DNA of 64,000 bases from assembly GCA_947184155.2 (NCBI GenBank), contig CAMXCT020001439.1, positions 88,493-152,492 of the forward strand, in the 5' to 3' direction. Below the pieces are notes generated by a model. It saw only the letters and a program-made list of their open reading frames with translations, made no database searches and was not told the origin of the DNA. Below, in pieces: positions 1-9,830 of this stretch. Origin of the DNA: Cladocopium goreaui (taxonomy: Eukaryota > Sar > Dinophyceae > Suessiales > Symbiodiniaceae). Both the position numbers and the translations under genes were made by a program. Position 1 is the first letter of the stretch. Every line of letters starts with the position of its first letter.

Positions 1-2
1 AT

Positions 3-1532
3 TTGGTCCAGAATACAGAGGATTTGTCTTCCTATTCCTGGCGGCGAGCAGCGCCCACAGTGGGCACTTTGATGAAGCTGACGCCTCTCGAGCTATGTTC
101 ACTGGGGGACTGGGCAGATCGTTCCCAGATCCCAAAGGAGGCGACAATGCCTATGCACTACAGTGCAGCTAGGTATGAGTCTTCATTGAGGACCAAGCAC
201 ATTGTGAGGTTGGCCATGGAAAAGCTGCTTGCCCATGAGTCATGGGAGACCATCCCAACAGAGACCTATGCTGAGGCCCTGGAGTATGCGCGCCAGAACG
301 TTGACAAGGTGCTGAAGCAGGAATCCAGGGTCATTTGGGCAGCTCCTTTGACGAAGGCGGAGATGCAGGCGCGTTTCCAGCTGTCGGAGGCTCTCAAGCT
401 CAAAGCTGCGGCCAAACGAGAGGAGGCACAAGCCAAGGGTGGCCTGTCTGCGATGCCGGCATCCCTCAACGGGAAGGTGCTGAGCGCATTCATGAAGAAT
501 GGGGCGCCTATTTGTGGAGCCTTTCAGACAAGGTCTTGCCCCTTGGAGAAGGAAACGTGTCCTGGTCGCCATGCATGCGCCATTCTGCGCAAAGCTGGAC
601 GAGTTTGTGGTGGAGGCCATCCGGCATGTGAATGCCACGACAAGAAGTTCATCAAGGTGGAGGAGATGACTGGCGAAGGGCCTGGTTCGGGATCTGCTAA
701 GGCCAAGCCTACTAGCAAATCCACGGAGGAGCGACCTCCGGAGCCAGCTGCCCCTCCGAGGGCGTCAGTGAGGCGCTCAAGGTCCCCACAAGAGCCGCCG
801 TCTAAGGCACCGCCAGCGAAGAAGGCCAAAGCAGCCCCAGCTCCACCTCCAGCGCCATTGCCAGCCCTGGTTACTAGTTCGGAAGAAGAAGAAGTTGAAG
901 TCGAGGAGGAGGACCTTCCGATTCCAGAGGCGCTGGATACTCGAGGGCCCGACCAGAAGTTCGACAGGTTGGCGACAGTCCATGGCAAGACAGCGGAGAG
1001 CCCGAGCCTTATTTATCAGAATAGGGCAGGGGGCAAGCTGTGGCTGAGTGGAATCCCAACCAGGAACACGGCAAATCGCTTTCCAAAGGGAGTTACCCTT
1101 CAGATTGCGTGCATGGCCGAAGCCCCATCATCCAGAGGAGGAGTGGTGCTCACAGATGCCCTCTTGAAACACCTGTGTGTGGCCCATGGTGGTTCAAGGA
1201 ACAGGGACTTCGAAGAAGGCAGGCGCTCGTTGGACATTCCGGGGATCATCCATGAAGAGGGTATGAGGTCGTGGGTGGACACGACTCTCAGGACCAGCTC
1301 CCTCAGGAACCCGTTCCCAGAGCCCTGTGGCTACATTGCGACACTTCGTTCAAAGGTCCACCTGGAGCTCAACAACGGCCAGACCCTCTGCTCCCACAAG
1401 CAATCTGCCGAGCGTGCAATCCGCTTGGTGAAGCCAATGACGACGCAGGACATGAGGGAGGCTATGGCTTGGGGCCGCGCTTTTTGTGACGGTTGTTTGG
1501 TGCGAGCAGCAGCGAGCTGGCATCCACGCTGA
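3..1532 (+). CDS. Gag-like zinc-finger protein of a dinoflagellate retroelement, 5' partial
   Basis: The frame is open at the left edge, so the true start is probably outside the window. About 509 residues are visible. A helical N-terminal part is followed around residues 171-212 by a zinc-binding segment: a C-x7-C-x6-C-x3-H finger and then a C-rich CG..H....C knuckle. The same layout occurs in the gag-like ORF at 1973-3178, which indicates a retroelement nucleic-acid-binding coat protein. Next come a proline/lysine-rich linker and an acidic run (residues ~298-310). The C-terminal ~190 residues are not recognised. No reverse transcriptase follows in frame, and 440 bases later a second gag starts, so this element looks cut short on its 3' side or interrupted. 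Retroelement gag is fairly secure; the exact family is not. Confidence 0.6.
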   Translation: MVQNTEDLSSYSWRRAAPTVGTLMKLTPLELCSLGDWADRSQIPKEATMPMHYSAARYESSLRTKHIVRLAMEKLLAHESWETIPTETYAEALEYARQNVDKVLKQESRVIWAAPLTKAEMQARFQLSEALKLKAAAKREEAQAKGGLSAMPASLNGKVLSAFMKNGAPICGAFQTRSCPLEKETCPGRHACAILRKAGRVCGGGHPACECHDKKFIKVEEMTGEGPGSGSAKAKPTSKSTEERPPEPAAPPRASVRRSRSPQEPPSKAPPAKKAKAAPAPPPAPLPALVTSSEEEEVEVEEEDLPIPEALDTRGPDQKFDRLATVHGKTAESPSLIYQNRAGGKLWLSGIPTRNTANRFPKGVTLQIACMAEAPSSRGGVVLTDALLKHLCVAHGGSRNRDFEEGRRSLDIPGIIHEEGMRSWVDTTLRTSSLRNPFPEPCGYIATLRSKVHLELNNGQTLCSHKQSAERAIRLVKPMTTQDMREAMAWGRAFCDGCLVRAAASWHPR

Positions 1533-1972
1533 CCTTGTCAGGAGTGGCGCACCAGAATTCATTTGAATAAGAGACGCACAGGGCCGATTTTGGTAAGCTG
1601 ATCAATGTGGTCCATAGCTTGCCCGTAGGCTAACATGCATTTGAACCATTTGAGAGCTTGACTTCTGCGTGGAAAATGGCCCTATCAACATCCGGGAGGA
1701 TGAAGTCATGACAGGCTGTGATAACTAGTCTTACCGGTATGTCATGAGGTGGCTTACACAGGTATCTGTGAGGACAAGCTACATGATGTGCGCCGGGGAT
1801 AGAGACTAGGATACAGTCTGTCGTACCCCTGAGGAACAGGGGAGTTCTTGTCTTACCCCCCCTGTCACCTCCTTCTGTCCCTGGATGGCAGGTGATGTGC
1901 AGCATGCGGGAGGCATGTTTGGGGGTGAGCAGCTTTGAATGTTCAAGTCATACAAGGAGTTACCTTGAGAAA
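1533..1972 (+). other. Probable untranslated leader of the downstream retroelement
   Basis: No convincing coding frame is seen. The stretch separates the stop of the first gag-like ORF from the second gag. It is rich in short G/C blocks, including a C-run at about 1857-1862, and ends in the second gag ORF. It is read as the 5' untranslated part of the second element from position alone. No long terminal repeat partner was found beyond 6835. Confidence 0.3.
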
Positions 1973-3178
1973 ATGACTAGTGTTCGATTGGTTCCGGTGG
2001 AGAGTACCACCATTCAGGAAACCATGGAGTCTCTAGGGCTGAATTTTTCGTTGGACCCCGTTGTGACCAAGGCGTTGTTGGCCACCAAGATTCAGAACCT
2101 TGAGGAGTTTCGGTTCCTCTTTGAGGATGAGTCGAAAGTCGACACGTTCTTGGCCAAGTTGCAACTCGGTGATGATAGGTTGATTCAAGGCTCTAGGCTG
2201 CGTAGAGCTTGGACTGCAGTGACCTTGTACTACAAGAACCAGGACCAGGATAGGTCCAAGATCAGTGTCAGCGATCTTGATACTATGTTGGCCGACACGG
2301 AGTTGCGTGATGTCAAATCCAACTTCTGGGTTCGGTATCGGATGAGATTCCCACCAGAGATCCATCCAGCTGATGCCACACTCTCTCGGATCAGCAGGGA
2401 GCTATCCAAGAGGATGCTGTGCGTATATAACTTGTGGAAGGTTCGCACTTTGCAGTACCAGCTCCACACGACTCAGAAGAAGCGCAAGCTGGCGGAAGGG
2501 CTCTATACTGAGGAGGCTGAGGACGAGGACAAGATCCCTCATGACTGGGAGAACTATCTGGATCGTCTCCTCACTTTGCTGGTCGCATATGCCATGGCGG
2601 GAGTGACCCCCAGGGCTAATGTGCGGGATGCCTCGGCGGAGAAGACCCTTGGCGCCGACTCGACAACCTTCGTGGAGGTGCCGCTGGATGTCGTCATGCA
2701 ATATTTCTACAGAGCGAAGCGTCAGTCAAGTGCACTGCCGTTGTCACAGAGGTTAGCCTGGCTAGAATCTCGTGACCTTGAGGATCGCTCCGATTGGGTT
2801 GCCAAATTTCGGGAATCATCCAAGTCCTTGGGGGAGGTCATCAAGGAGACCTGTGTGGCACGTGATGCCCATTGGGTACCACACGCGGTGCCCGGAGCAC
2901 TCAAGGCAGAGGCGAGCAAGCCCACCACAGTGGCTGCGGCAGCAGTTCAGCCACCATCCCAGTTTGCGCTGGGCAAGCCGGTCAGTGGCAAGAAGGTGGC
3001 CAAGGTGATGCGCGATGGCTCCAAGATTTGTCAGGCCTTCCAACATGGACAGTCCAAGAACCCCAAAAGCTCTTGCCCCCAAGGTCAGCACAAGTGTGGT
3101 ATCGTGGTTCGTGGTGAACGCATTTGTGGTATGCCGGGGCATGGAGCCATCCAATGTCGGGCGAAGATTTCGCCATGA
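1973..3178 (+). CDS. Gag-like protein of readthrough retroelement
   Basis: About 401 residues if translation starts at the ATG at 1973. An in-frame ATG at 1892 would add 27 residues; 1973 is preferred because the added residues look like leader. The body is mostly helical, with a charged KKRK segment. From residue 353 to the end is a cysteine/histidine block: C-x14-C-x4-H, then C-x4-H-x4-C. This is the same kind of finger and knuckle as in the upstream ORF and is expected to bind RNA. The ORF ends at TGA 3176-3178, the next codon is CGG, and the same frame stays open into the RT polyprotein. Expected role: coat protein of the element, made alone or as the front of a gag-pol fusion. Confidence 0.65.
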   Translation: MTSVRLVPVESTTIQETMESLGLNFSLDPVVTKALLATKIQNLEEFRFLFEDESKVDTFLAKLQLGDDRLIQGSRLRRAWTAVTLYYKNQDQDRSKISVSDLDTMLADTELRDVKSNFWVRYRMRFPPEIHPADATLSRISRELSKRMLCVYNLWKVRTLQYQLHTTQKKRKLAEGLYTEEAEDEDKIPHDWENYLDRLLTLLVAYAMAGVTPRANVRDASAEKTLGADSTTFVEVPLDVVMQYFYRAKRQSSALPLSQRLAWLESRDLEDRSDWVAKFRESSKSLGEVIKETCVARDAHWVPHAVPGALKAEASKPTTVAAAAVQPPSQFALGKPVSGKKVAKVMRDGSKICQAFQHGQSKNPKSSCPQGQHKCGIVVRGERICGMPGHGAIQCRAKISP

Positions 3179-6100
3179 CGGGGCCCAGCGGGAGAGGCGG
3201 GCACTTCTGCTGGGCAGGATGAGGCAAGACCCGTAGACAGAGTTGACTGTCAGCTGCCACGGATGGCGGACCTTTATGCGGGGCCTAAGACACCTCTGTC
3301 CAAAGCCTTCATCTTTTGTGGTTGGGAGACCATTTCCGTGGATTGGATGTTGGATAGGAGTCATGACCTATCCAACAGTCTCAGGCAGCAATCGTTGCAT
3401 GAGCAGTTGCAGTCCGTGTGCTTCATCGCAGCAGCTTTGGATTGCTCCACCAAGAGCCGCGCGAGGGAAATTCCGCGGGACTTTGGTGATGGGCGCCCAC
3501 CACCCCGGCCGTTGCGATCTGAGCAACACCCGCTGGGTCTCCCTGAGCTAACAGGGTCTCAGCTGACACGGGTGGAGCAGGACAATGCGGCTGCAAGCTT
3601 CGTGCTGTCCGAGATCGATCAGTTGGTGGACAGGGGTGGTGGATCAGTCCGCGAGAACCCATACAACAGCCTCCACTGGTGGACACCGGATGAGGTGGCG
3701 ATGTGGGAGAGCGGTCGCTGGTCCGATCAGCGGTATTCAGCCTGCTGCTTTGGTGGTGCCAGATCGAAGCTGCAGCGGCTGCGCCACAACATTGCAGAGA
3801 TCGCCCAATGGCCTAGAGCTGACTGCAACCATTTCCATGATCCCCAGGAATGGGAACCTTGGGTGCAGGATGGTAAGCGCCATTTTCCTTCAGCTGAGGA
3901 GTCCGAGTATACAGCAGAGCTATGTTTTGCAATTGCCACGGCAGCTTCGTGGTGGGCAGTGCGTGTTGGACACGCCAAGCTCTATGTGCCGAGGTCCCCA
4001 TCGCCGAGCTGCACCGGACATCGGGACCATTGGCTTGACCTCGATCCCAGAGCACTTCGTGAGTGGGCTATGACCCCACTAGCCATCAGCCTGGGTTTGA
4101 GACCCTTGGACACAGCTGAAGCAGCTAGGGTGCCCACGAGAGCATGTGTTGAAGATGTATTGCAACAGGGTGCACTTCCCCCCGGTCATGTGTATGTGGG
4201 GCTTGGAAGTCATACTCACCGCCTGCCGACCACCAAGTGGAAGTCTCCATGGCAGTTGGGCGTGAATTGCACCCCTCAAGACTGGGTCCCCTACTACGTC
4301 CAATACATCAGGGAGACACTCTGGTGCGAGTTGGATGAGCTCGAGGGGTCAGTGCTGGTCTGTGATTGCCCAGCGGCCCAAACTTGCGAGGCCGACCTCC
4401 TAGCCGGATTGATTTTTGATCGCTTGAGTGAGCAGGGCCCGCGGGGTGCCCCACAGGTGGTCCAAGGTCAGCATGGCAGGAGTCACCAGGGAGTTACCCG
4501 ACGTGTCCTCTTGTCGAGTGTAGCGCAGGCTACAGGCATCCCTTTTGGGCCATTCTACATTCTGCAGGAGTCCTTGGCGCTAGCTTTCAAAAAGCTTTAT
4601 CCAGGAGAGTGGTTCGAGGGAGTGGCCATCCCCTTCGTGGAGGACTTAGTGAACCAGCACCCACTTGACCTGTATGTGCGATGGCGCCACCAACAGGGGC
4701 TGGACATGGAGGGCAGCTGCAACCCCGTGTTGGCAGCCCCTTCAGTGCGGCAGAAGATGAGGACGGCAGAAGGTCAGCAGGTGGGAGCGATCAACCACAG
4801 AGCGGCGCTGGCCCCTCTTCTGCCCTTTCACCTTCAGCCAGACCAGCACTTTGAGCAAGCCCTTCAGCTCAGCATGCAACCGTTGCCTACTGAGGGGCTT
4901 CCCATTTTGGACGATGACCTGAGGTTTGCTGCATCTTTCTCCAGCCTGCCAGGAGTGGACCTGCGTAGGTTGCGAGAGCGCTCCATGGGCATCTTATCTG
5001 AGATGAAGAGACGGTGGAGCTCGATCACGGCCCATTTGAGACACAAACAGACTGAGGCCATCAGGACAGCAACAATGCAGCGTGATATCGGTTTCACTGC
5101 AATTCTCCTTCTTGTAGCCAATTGGGGCGATGTGACACTGCCAGCAGGCCTGTGTATGGGGCTTCCAGCAGTGGGGTATGCGCCGCCATATGGCATTTTT
5201 CCGGAACAAGTTGCCACCCGTTTGACGCGTGAGGATGTACTCCAGGACTGGCAGAGCCACAACAACACCATTTTGGCTCGGCTCAAGCCAGATGCCGATG
5301 ATGAGTTTTTGTTGCAGCAAAGCCTCAAAGATGCAGAGAAGGGATTTTGTGGTTTGCCCATGACTGCAGAGGAACTGCAGCGTTGTCTGGGTGCGGAACC
5401 CTACCGGTTGATCCCTCGATGCGTCATCACACAATCCTCGGGGAAGCAACGAGTGATTGACGACGCCTACGTTGGCTTGCAATCTGAGCGCTCCAGTGAC
5501 GCGAACAAGCTCACCCTTTGCTCAGCGCTGCGGCCGGCCCAACACCTGCAGTATGCCTACGCCTTTGGGAGTTCACCCAACTGGGAGGCAGAAGAATGGG
5601 AGTCCGGAGGTGAGGATTGGCCGGATGCCTATCGTTTTTGCCCTATGAGTTGGGATGAGGCTTTGTGCTGCATTGTGGCCTTCTTCCATCATGAATGGCA
5701 ACAACCAGCGTTTATGATTTACACAGGTTTGCTATTTGGTCTTCCTCTTGCGGTCACATCTTTCAATCGATACAGTCGTTTTGTGGAGGCTTTATCACGT
5801 CGATTTGCCTTTTGTTTGACCAGTCTGTATTTCGATGATGCTCACTTGACAGACCGCAAGTCGTGCCGAGGATCAGGTCAGAGAGCTATGCAGACCCTTA
5901 ACAACCTTTTGGGCACACCATTTTCCGAGGAGAAATGTCAGAAGATGCAGAGTACCGGCACCTTCCTGGGCCTGGATCACGACTTCAGTCAAGTCCATTT
6001 GAAGGGTCTGGTTCAGTTTTGGGCCCGTGAACGCATCGAGACCAAGTTGCTTCACCTCATGCAGACCGCCGAGGACTCCGGCAAGCTGCAACCAGGGGTG

Positions 6101-6835
6101 GCGGCCAAGCTCTACGGCATCGCCAACTTCTTTGAGCTTGGCGTGTGGGGGCGCATTGGCTGCGGTGGCTTGGCCCCAATCAAGCATAGACAGCAGGAGC
6201 GCTCCGCAGAGTTAACTGAGGAGTTGCGCCAAAGCTTTGACCTGCTGCGCACTGTCATCACCACCCGTCCCTCTCGCCACATTGAGATCTGGCCACATGC
6301 AGGGCTCCGCTTCCTCGCTGCTTCGGATGCTGCGTTGGAGAGCCCAGGTCAGGGGACTGGGGGCTTCTTGGTGGTGTGGCATGACGATCACCGGCAACAC
6401 CGAGAGGCGTTTGTTTCTCTCATTCCCCCATTGGTGTATAGCCTATGGGAGCCTGGTGACAAGAAGATTGCCCAGTTAGAGCTGCTGCAAGTGCTTTACG
6501 CTTTGTTTTCTCGGCCGTCCAGATTTCGAGGCAGACGAGGTCTCTGGTTCATCGACAACACAGCAGCGTTGATGGCATTGATTCGAGGTCGTTCTGACAA
6601 TGCAGATTTAGAGCATATGTCACGGTTGATTCATGTTACTCTTTTTGGTCTTAAGGCTTGGTTTTTCTGGGAGTGGATCCCTAGTAAGGCCAACTGGTCT
6701 GATGAGATCAGCCGTGCAGGCCTCCAGGCAACATGGCACAAATGCCATGGGTTCACCACGCATTTTGCATTTTTCCCCTTCGAGATTTGGTCTCTACCAC
6801 TTCCCGCGTTTCTCCGGGTTGTGGAGTTTCTCTGA
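3179..6835 (+). CDS. Pol polyprotein: DUF4326 domain, reverse transcriptase, RNase H
   Basis: The frame is continuous with gag from the codon after its TGA; the first ATG is at 3263 and residues here are counted from it (1190 aa). Residues ~310-395 match DUF4326: a V-Y-V-G start, P-T-T-K-W-K-S-P, then an L-V-C-D-C-P core. RT motif A is E-D-W-P-D-A-Y-R (D785), motif B is the L-x-F-G-L-P-L-A-V-T-S-F-N-R block, and motif C is Y-F-D-D at 856-859. The RNase H fold has candidate acidic residues D1022 (S-D-A), E1073, D1098 (I-D-N-T) and D1147 (W-S-D-E). The protein stops ~40 residues later, and no integrase, tyrosine recombinase or endonuclease domain is visible. It looks intact. It could be DIRS-related or an unclassified dinoflagellate family. 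Confidence 0.75.
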   Translation, partial: RGPAGEAGTSAGQDEARPVDRVDCQLPRMADLYAGPKTPLSKAFIFCGWETISVDWMLDRSHDLSNSLRQQSLHEQLQSVCFIAAALDCSTKSRAREIPRDFGDGRPPPRPLRSEQHPLGLPELTGSQLTRVEQDNAAASFVLSEIDQLVDRGGGSVRENPYNSLHWWTPDEVAMWESGRWSDQRYSACCFGGARSKLQRLRHNIAEIAQWPRADCNHFHDPQEWEPWVQDGKRHFPSAEESEYTAELCFAIATAASWWAVRVGHAKLYVPRSPSPSCTGHRDHWLDLDPRALREWAMTPLAISLGLRPLDTAEAARVPTRACVEDVLQQGALPPGHVYVGLGSHTHRLPTTKWKSPWQLGVNCTPQDWVPYYVQYIRETLWCELDELEGSVLVCDCPAAQTCEADLLAGLIFDRLSEQGPRGAPQVVQGQHGRSHQGVTRRVLLSSVAQATGIPFGPFYILQESLALAFKKLYPGEWFEGVAIPFVEDLVNQHPLDLYVRWRHQQGLDMEGSCNPVLAAPSVRQKMRTAEGQQVGAINHRAALAPLLPFHLQPDQHFEQALQLSMQPLPTEGLPILDDDLRFAASFSSLPGVDLRRLRERSMGILSEMKRRWSSITAHLRHKQTEAIRTATMQRDIGFTAILLLVANWGDVTLPAGLCMGLPAVGYAPPYGIFPEQVATRLTREDVLQDWQSHNNTILARLKPDADDEFLLQQSLKDAEKGFCGLPMTAEELQRCLGAEPYRLIPRCVITQSSGKQRVIDDAYVGLQSERSSDANKLTLCSALRPAQHLQYAYAFGSSPNWEAEEWESGGEDWPDAYRFCPMSWDEALCCIVAFFHHEWQQPAFMIYTGLLFGLPLAVTSFNRYSRFVEALSRRFAFCLTSLYFDDAHLTDRKSCRGSGQRAMQTLNNLLGTPFSEEKCQKMQSTGTFLGLDHDFSQVHLKGLVQFWARERIETKLLHLMQTAEDSGKLQPGVAAKLYGIANFFELGVWGRIGCGGLAPIKHRQQERSAELTEELRQSFDLLRTVITTRPSRHIEIWPHAGLRFLAASDAALESPGQGTGGFLVVWHDDHRQHREAFVSLIPPLVYSLWEPGDKKIAQLELLQVLYALFSRPSRFRGRRGLWFIDNTAALMALIRGRSDNADLEHMSRLIHVTLFGLKAWFFWEWIPSKANWSDEISRAGLQATWHKCHGFTTHFAFFPFEIWSLPLPAFLRVVEFL

Positions 6836-7467
6836 GTGCTTTGGGATGAAGTGCATTGGGAGAGATTCAACCTGTGTAGCCTCCTGAGTTTACAGGAGTG
6901 CGGAACAGGGTGTACGGATCCAACCAGTGCTGCTGTGCAGGAGACTACCTGCACAGCGTTCCAAAGCACTATCCTGCGAGGAGCAGGTTGAGACCGCACG
7001 AAGAGTTTGGGAAGAAAAAACCATGCGGATGTGAGCCTGGATAGAGTGAACCTTTTGAGTATCTATGCTTTACATCTCACAACTAATGTATATATATATA
7101 TAATAGTGTATAATATATACACGTGTTAATCAACGCTTCAACTGGTATTGGTAAAGTTATTCATTCTTGTTCGTAATCTTCCCGCTTTGGTTTGTCGAAT
7201 GCCAATGTTGTGTTTGCTCTCGATTGCTCTCGCAATATCCACTCCATTTCAGTGAAATCATCTGAGACAAAATGAGTTTTTTCCATAGTTTTTCCATGTT
7301 TTTCATGGCCCTGGGACACTGGAGACCCCAGGAAGAGGGCTATCCCAGCGTGAAACACGGCCGTGACTTCGAGCTCAGCGGGACGCCTGCGCAGCTCAAC
7401 GTCTCCAAGACCCTCTACGACTTGTGACTCGGCAGAACTCGGCACAGCCCAGGGGACCAACAGATTG
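6836..7467. other. 3' flank of retroelement and AT-rich spacer
   Basis: The first ~170 bases after the pol stop are GC-balanced and probably the element's 3' untranslated region. A TA-rich tract follows at 7086-7122. Around 7320-7430 the plus strand has a short frame (G-Y-P-S-V-K-H-G-R-D-F-E-L-S-G) with coding-like composition. It may be an isolated exon; it was not recognised. Confidence 0.3.
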
Positions 7468-7573
7468 TACCCTCTGGTAAACTAACAAAAAACAATGGAA
7501 AATCACAATTTTTAATGGGTAAATCCACTATAAAAAACCATTTTCAATAGCTATGTTAAATTACCAGAGGGTA
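7468..7573. mobile_element. MITE-like inverted-repeat element, copy 1
   Basis: The ends are TACCCTCTGGTAA and its exact reverse complement, 13 of 13 bases. The interior is AT-rich and also folds back partly. There is no coding capacity. Three further copies of similar length lie at 16490, 20604 and 23120. The outermost TA on both sides could be a TA target duplication, as for Tc1/mariner or PIF-type MITEs; the superfamily is not established. Confidence 0.7.
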
Positions 7574-7575
7574 GG

Positions 7576-7650
7576 TTGATGGTCATTGATGGTCATTGAT
7601 GGCCATTGATGGTCATTGATTCATTGTGATTCATTATGATTCATTTGGTA
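7576..7650. repeat. Short 10-bp tandem repeat (GGTCATTGAT)
   Basis: Four near-identical 10-bp units are followed by degenerate TGATTCATT units. It is directly adjacent to MITE-like copy 1. Confidence 0.8.
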
Positions 7651-8141
7651 GAGAGTTAACCACGTATAGCGTTGGCTTTCCAACATGAGCTATACAGAGT
7701 CACTTTTGTCCAAAATGATTTCATGCAGATCTTAAGCCATAGTGCCATACTACATTTCGATTCGTTGCAGCCTCTCGCTGAGGAAAAAGATGTGCAGGTT
7801 GCGGCTGCGTGCTCAAGACGATTTAGGCCTGGCTCCAGTGACGAAGTGGCTGTGGGTCACAATTTCAGAACCCAAGTCCAAAATTTGAGAGATGTAGATC
7901 GACAATCTGGACCCACAGAAATCTCGAAGCTGTGAATGGTTTAGTTTCTTCAAACTCGGCTATGGTACTCATGGTATGGATTGGAGTTCTAATTGTATAT
8001 ATAATACAATATAATACAATGCAATATGATATAATATATATATATAATTATAGAATATTTCTATAATATAAATGTATCATTGTATTTCAAAGAACTCCAG
8101 GGAAGCTGTTTACTCCGGCTTTCTGTTCGCAAGGAATCCAG

Positions 8142-9130
8142 GTGGTGGTGGAGGTGGGCCTAGGGCTGGGCGTCTTTGCCGGTGACGCCCTCGGCATTGG
8201 CAACAATGTGCGCCAGCTCTCGGCCGCTGGGCGAAAAGCCGTGGAAGGGTTGTGGGAGGCTTGAACTATGTGGAAATATCTTGAAATATCTTGAAATACT
8301 CAGAATGAGCAACATTTCATCATGTTTTATAATGTTTTATGTTTTATCCATAAGTGGTCCATAAGTCTTGCAGATTTCTTGTGTTGCAGTTTTGATTGAA
8401 ACTCAATACCGCTGAATACAGCAAAATTCGCAACCTCTGGATTTCTGCTCCAAGGCTATGGCGATGCAGAAAGTCTTGGAGGAGGAGCAGTTCAAAAACA
8501 TTTGCCTTGTGGTGCTTTCCTTGTACCTCAGCAGCCTCAGCGGCCTCAGCGGCCTCAGCGGTCTCAGCGAAATGTTTGGTGTGGCCATGGCCATGAAGAA
8601 ACCCAATGGTGGGTGTCATCGAGGGAATCAACAAACATGGGGGAGAATCACCACATGGGAATCATCGAGGAATGATGGTCTTTCGGTCTTTCTTCCTTTT
8701 TGGAGTATAAGACTAAGATACACCACATTGCTTCCATCAGACAGAGGATTTATCACCCCCAACCAGATGGAGAATCCCTGAAAGTGGCCGAGGCCCGTGT
8801 TCTATCAGAACGACAACTACGACGTCTATGAGAAGATTTTCAGTCGTGAAGACAGTGGCTACCAGGGCACCGTTCCAGTTCTGTTGATGGACCAGGTCGG
8901 ATTGTCCGAAACCAGCTGATTTTGTTGAAGCAGTGCAACATTCAGGGACTGAGCGGCTAAAGATGGCTCAAGCAAACACGATCCGCTTTCGCACTTTAGA
9001 GGAACTTCGGGTCTTGAAGTCTTGCGAGTTCTCAATGTTTGAGAAGACCGCCATTTTGCCAAGCTACCCCAATCTCATGCAGGACATGCACGCCATCGCA
9101 GTGGCAGCTGCTGGTTGCTTGCTGGCATGA
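8142..9130 (+). CDS. Unrecognised exon islands, possibly one multi-exon gene
   Basis: Three coding-like islands follow plausible AG acceptors on the plus strand. 8142-8249 reads V-V-V-E-V-G-L-G-L-G-V-F-A-G-D-A-L-G-I-G. 8791-8895 has F-Y-Q-N-D-N-Y-D-V-Y-E-K-I-F and ends at a CAG|GT donor. 8946-9130 contains R-F-R-T-L-E-E-L-R-V-L-K and runs to a TGA. A fourth weak frame at ~8455-8580 contains a CAGCGGCCT repeat. No family was recognised, and splice phases between the islands could not be made to agree with confidence. They may be exons of one gene, of several, or remnants. An upstream frame at 7770-7930 could belong here too. Confidence 0.3.
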
Positions 9131-9230
9131 TCTGGCATGCTAGCTGTTCGGAATGGTCACCGTCTGATAAATTCCCGAATATTCCCGAATTGCGGAGGTC
9201 TGAAGAATTGGTCTCCCCCATGATAGATTG

Positions 9231-9820
9231 GTGAATATTGGTGAATATTGGTGAATCTTGGTGAATATTGGTGAATATTGGTGAATCTTGGTGAATATTG
9301 GTGAATCTTGGTGAATATTGGTGAATATTGGTGAATATTGGTGAATCTTGGTGAATATTGGTGAATCTTGGTGAATATTGGTGAATCTTGGTGAATATTG
9401 GTGAATATTGGTGAATATTGGTGAATATTGGTGAATCTTGGTGAATCTTGGTGAATATTGGTGAATCTTGGTGAATATTGGTGAATCTTGGTGAATATTG
9501 GTGAATCTTGGTGAATATTGGTGAATCTTGGTGAATATTGGTGAATCTTGGTGAATATTGGTGAATCTTGGTGAATATTGGTGAATCTTGGTGAATATTG
9601 GTGAATCTTGGTGAATATTGGTGAATCTTGGTGAATATTGGTGAATCTTGGTGAATATTGGTGAATATTGGTGAATATTGGTGAATATTGGTGAATATTG
9701 GTGAATCTTGGTGAATCTTGGTGAATATTGGTGAATATTGGTGAATATTGGTGAATCTTGGTGAATATTGGTGAATCTTGGTGAATATTGGTGAATCTTG
9801 GTGAATATTGGTGAATATTG
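9231..9820. repeat. 10-bp minisatellite, 59 units in two variants
   Basis: The array is 59 consecutive 10-bp units in perfect register. Each is either GTGAATATTG or GTGAATCTTG, differing at one base. From 9441 to 9660 the two forms alternate strictly, giving eleven 20-bp dimers; outside that block the order is irregular. A 227-codon minus-strand frame through it is a by-product of the period and is not called a gene. Confidence 0.95.
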
Positions 9821-9830
9821 GTGAAAGTGT

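Noticed and set aside
5268-5290. Resemblance to the dinoflagellate spliced leader (CATTTTGGCTC)
   Set aside because: Only a partial match, inside the pol coding frame, with an inserted block before CAAG.
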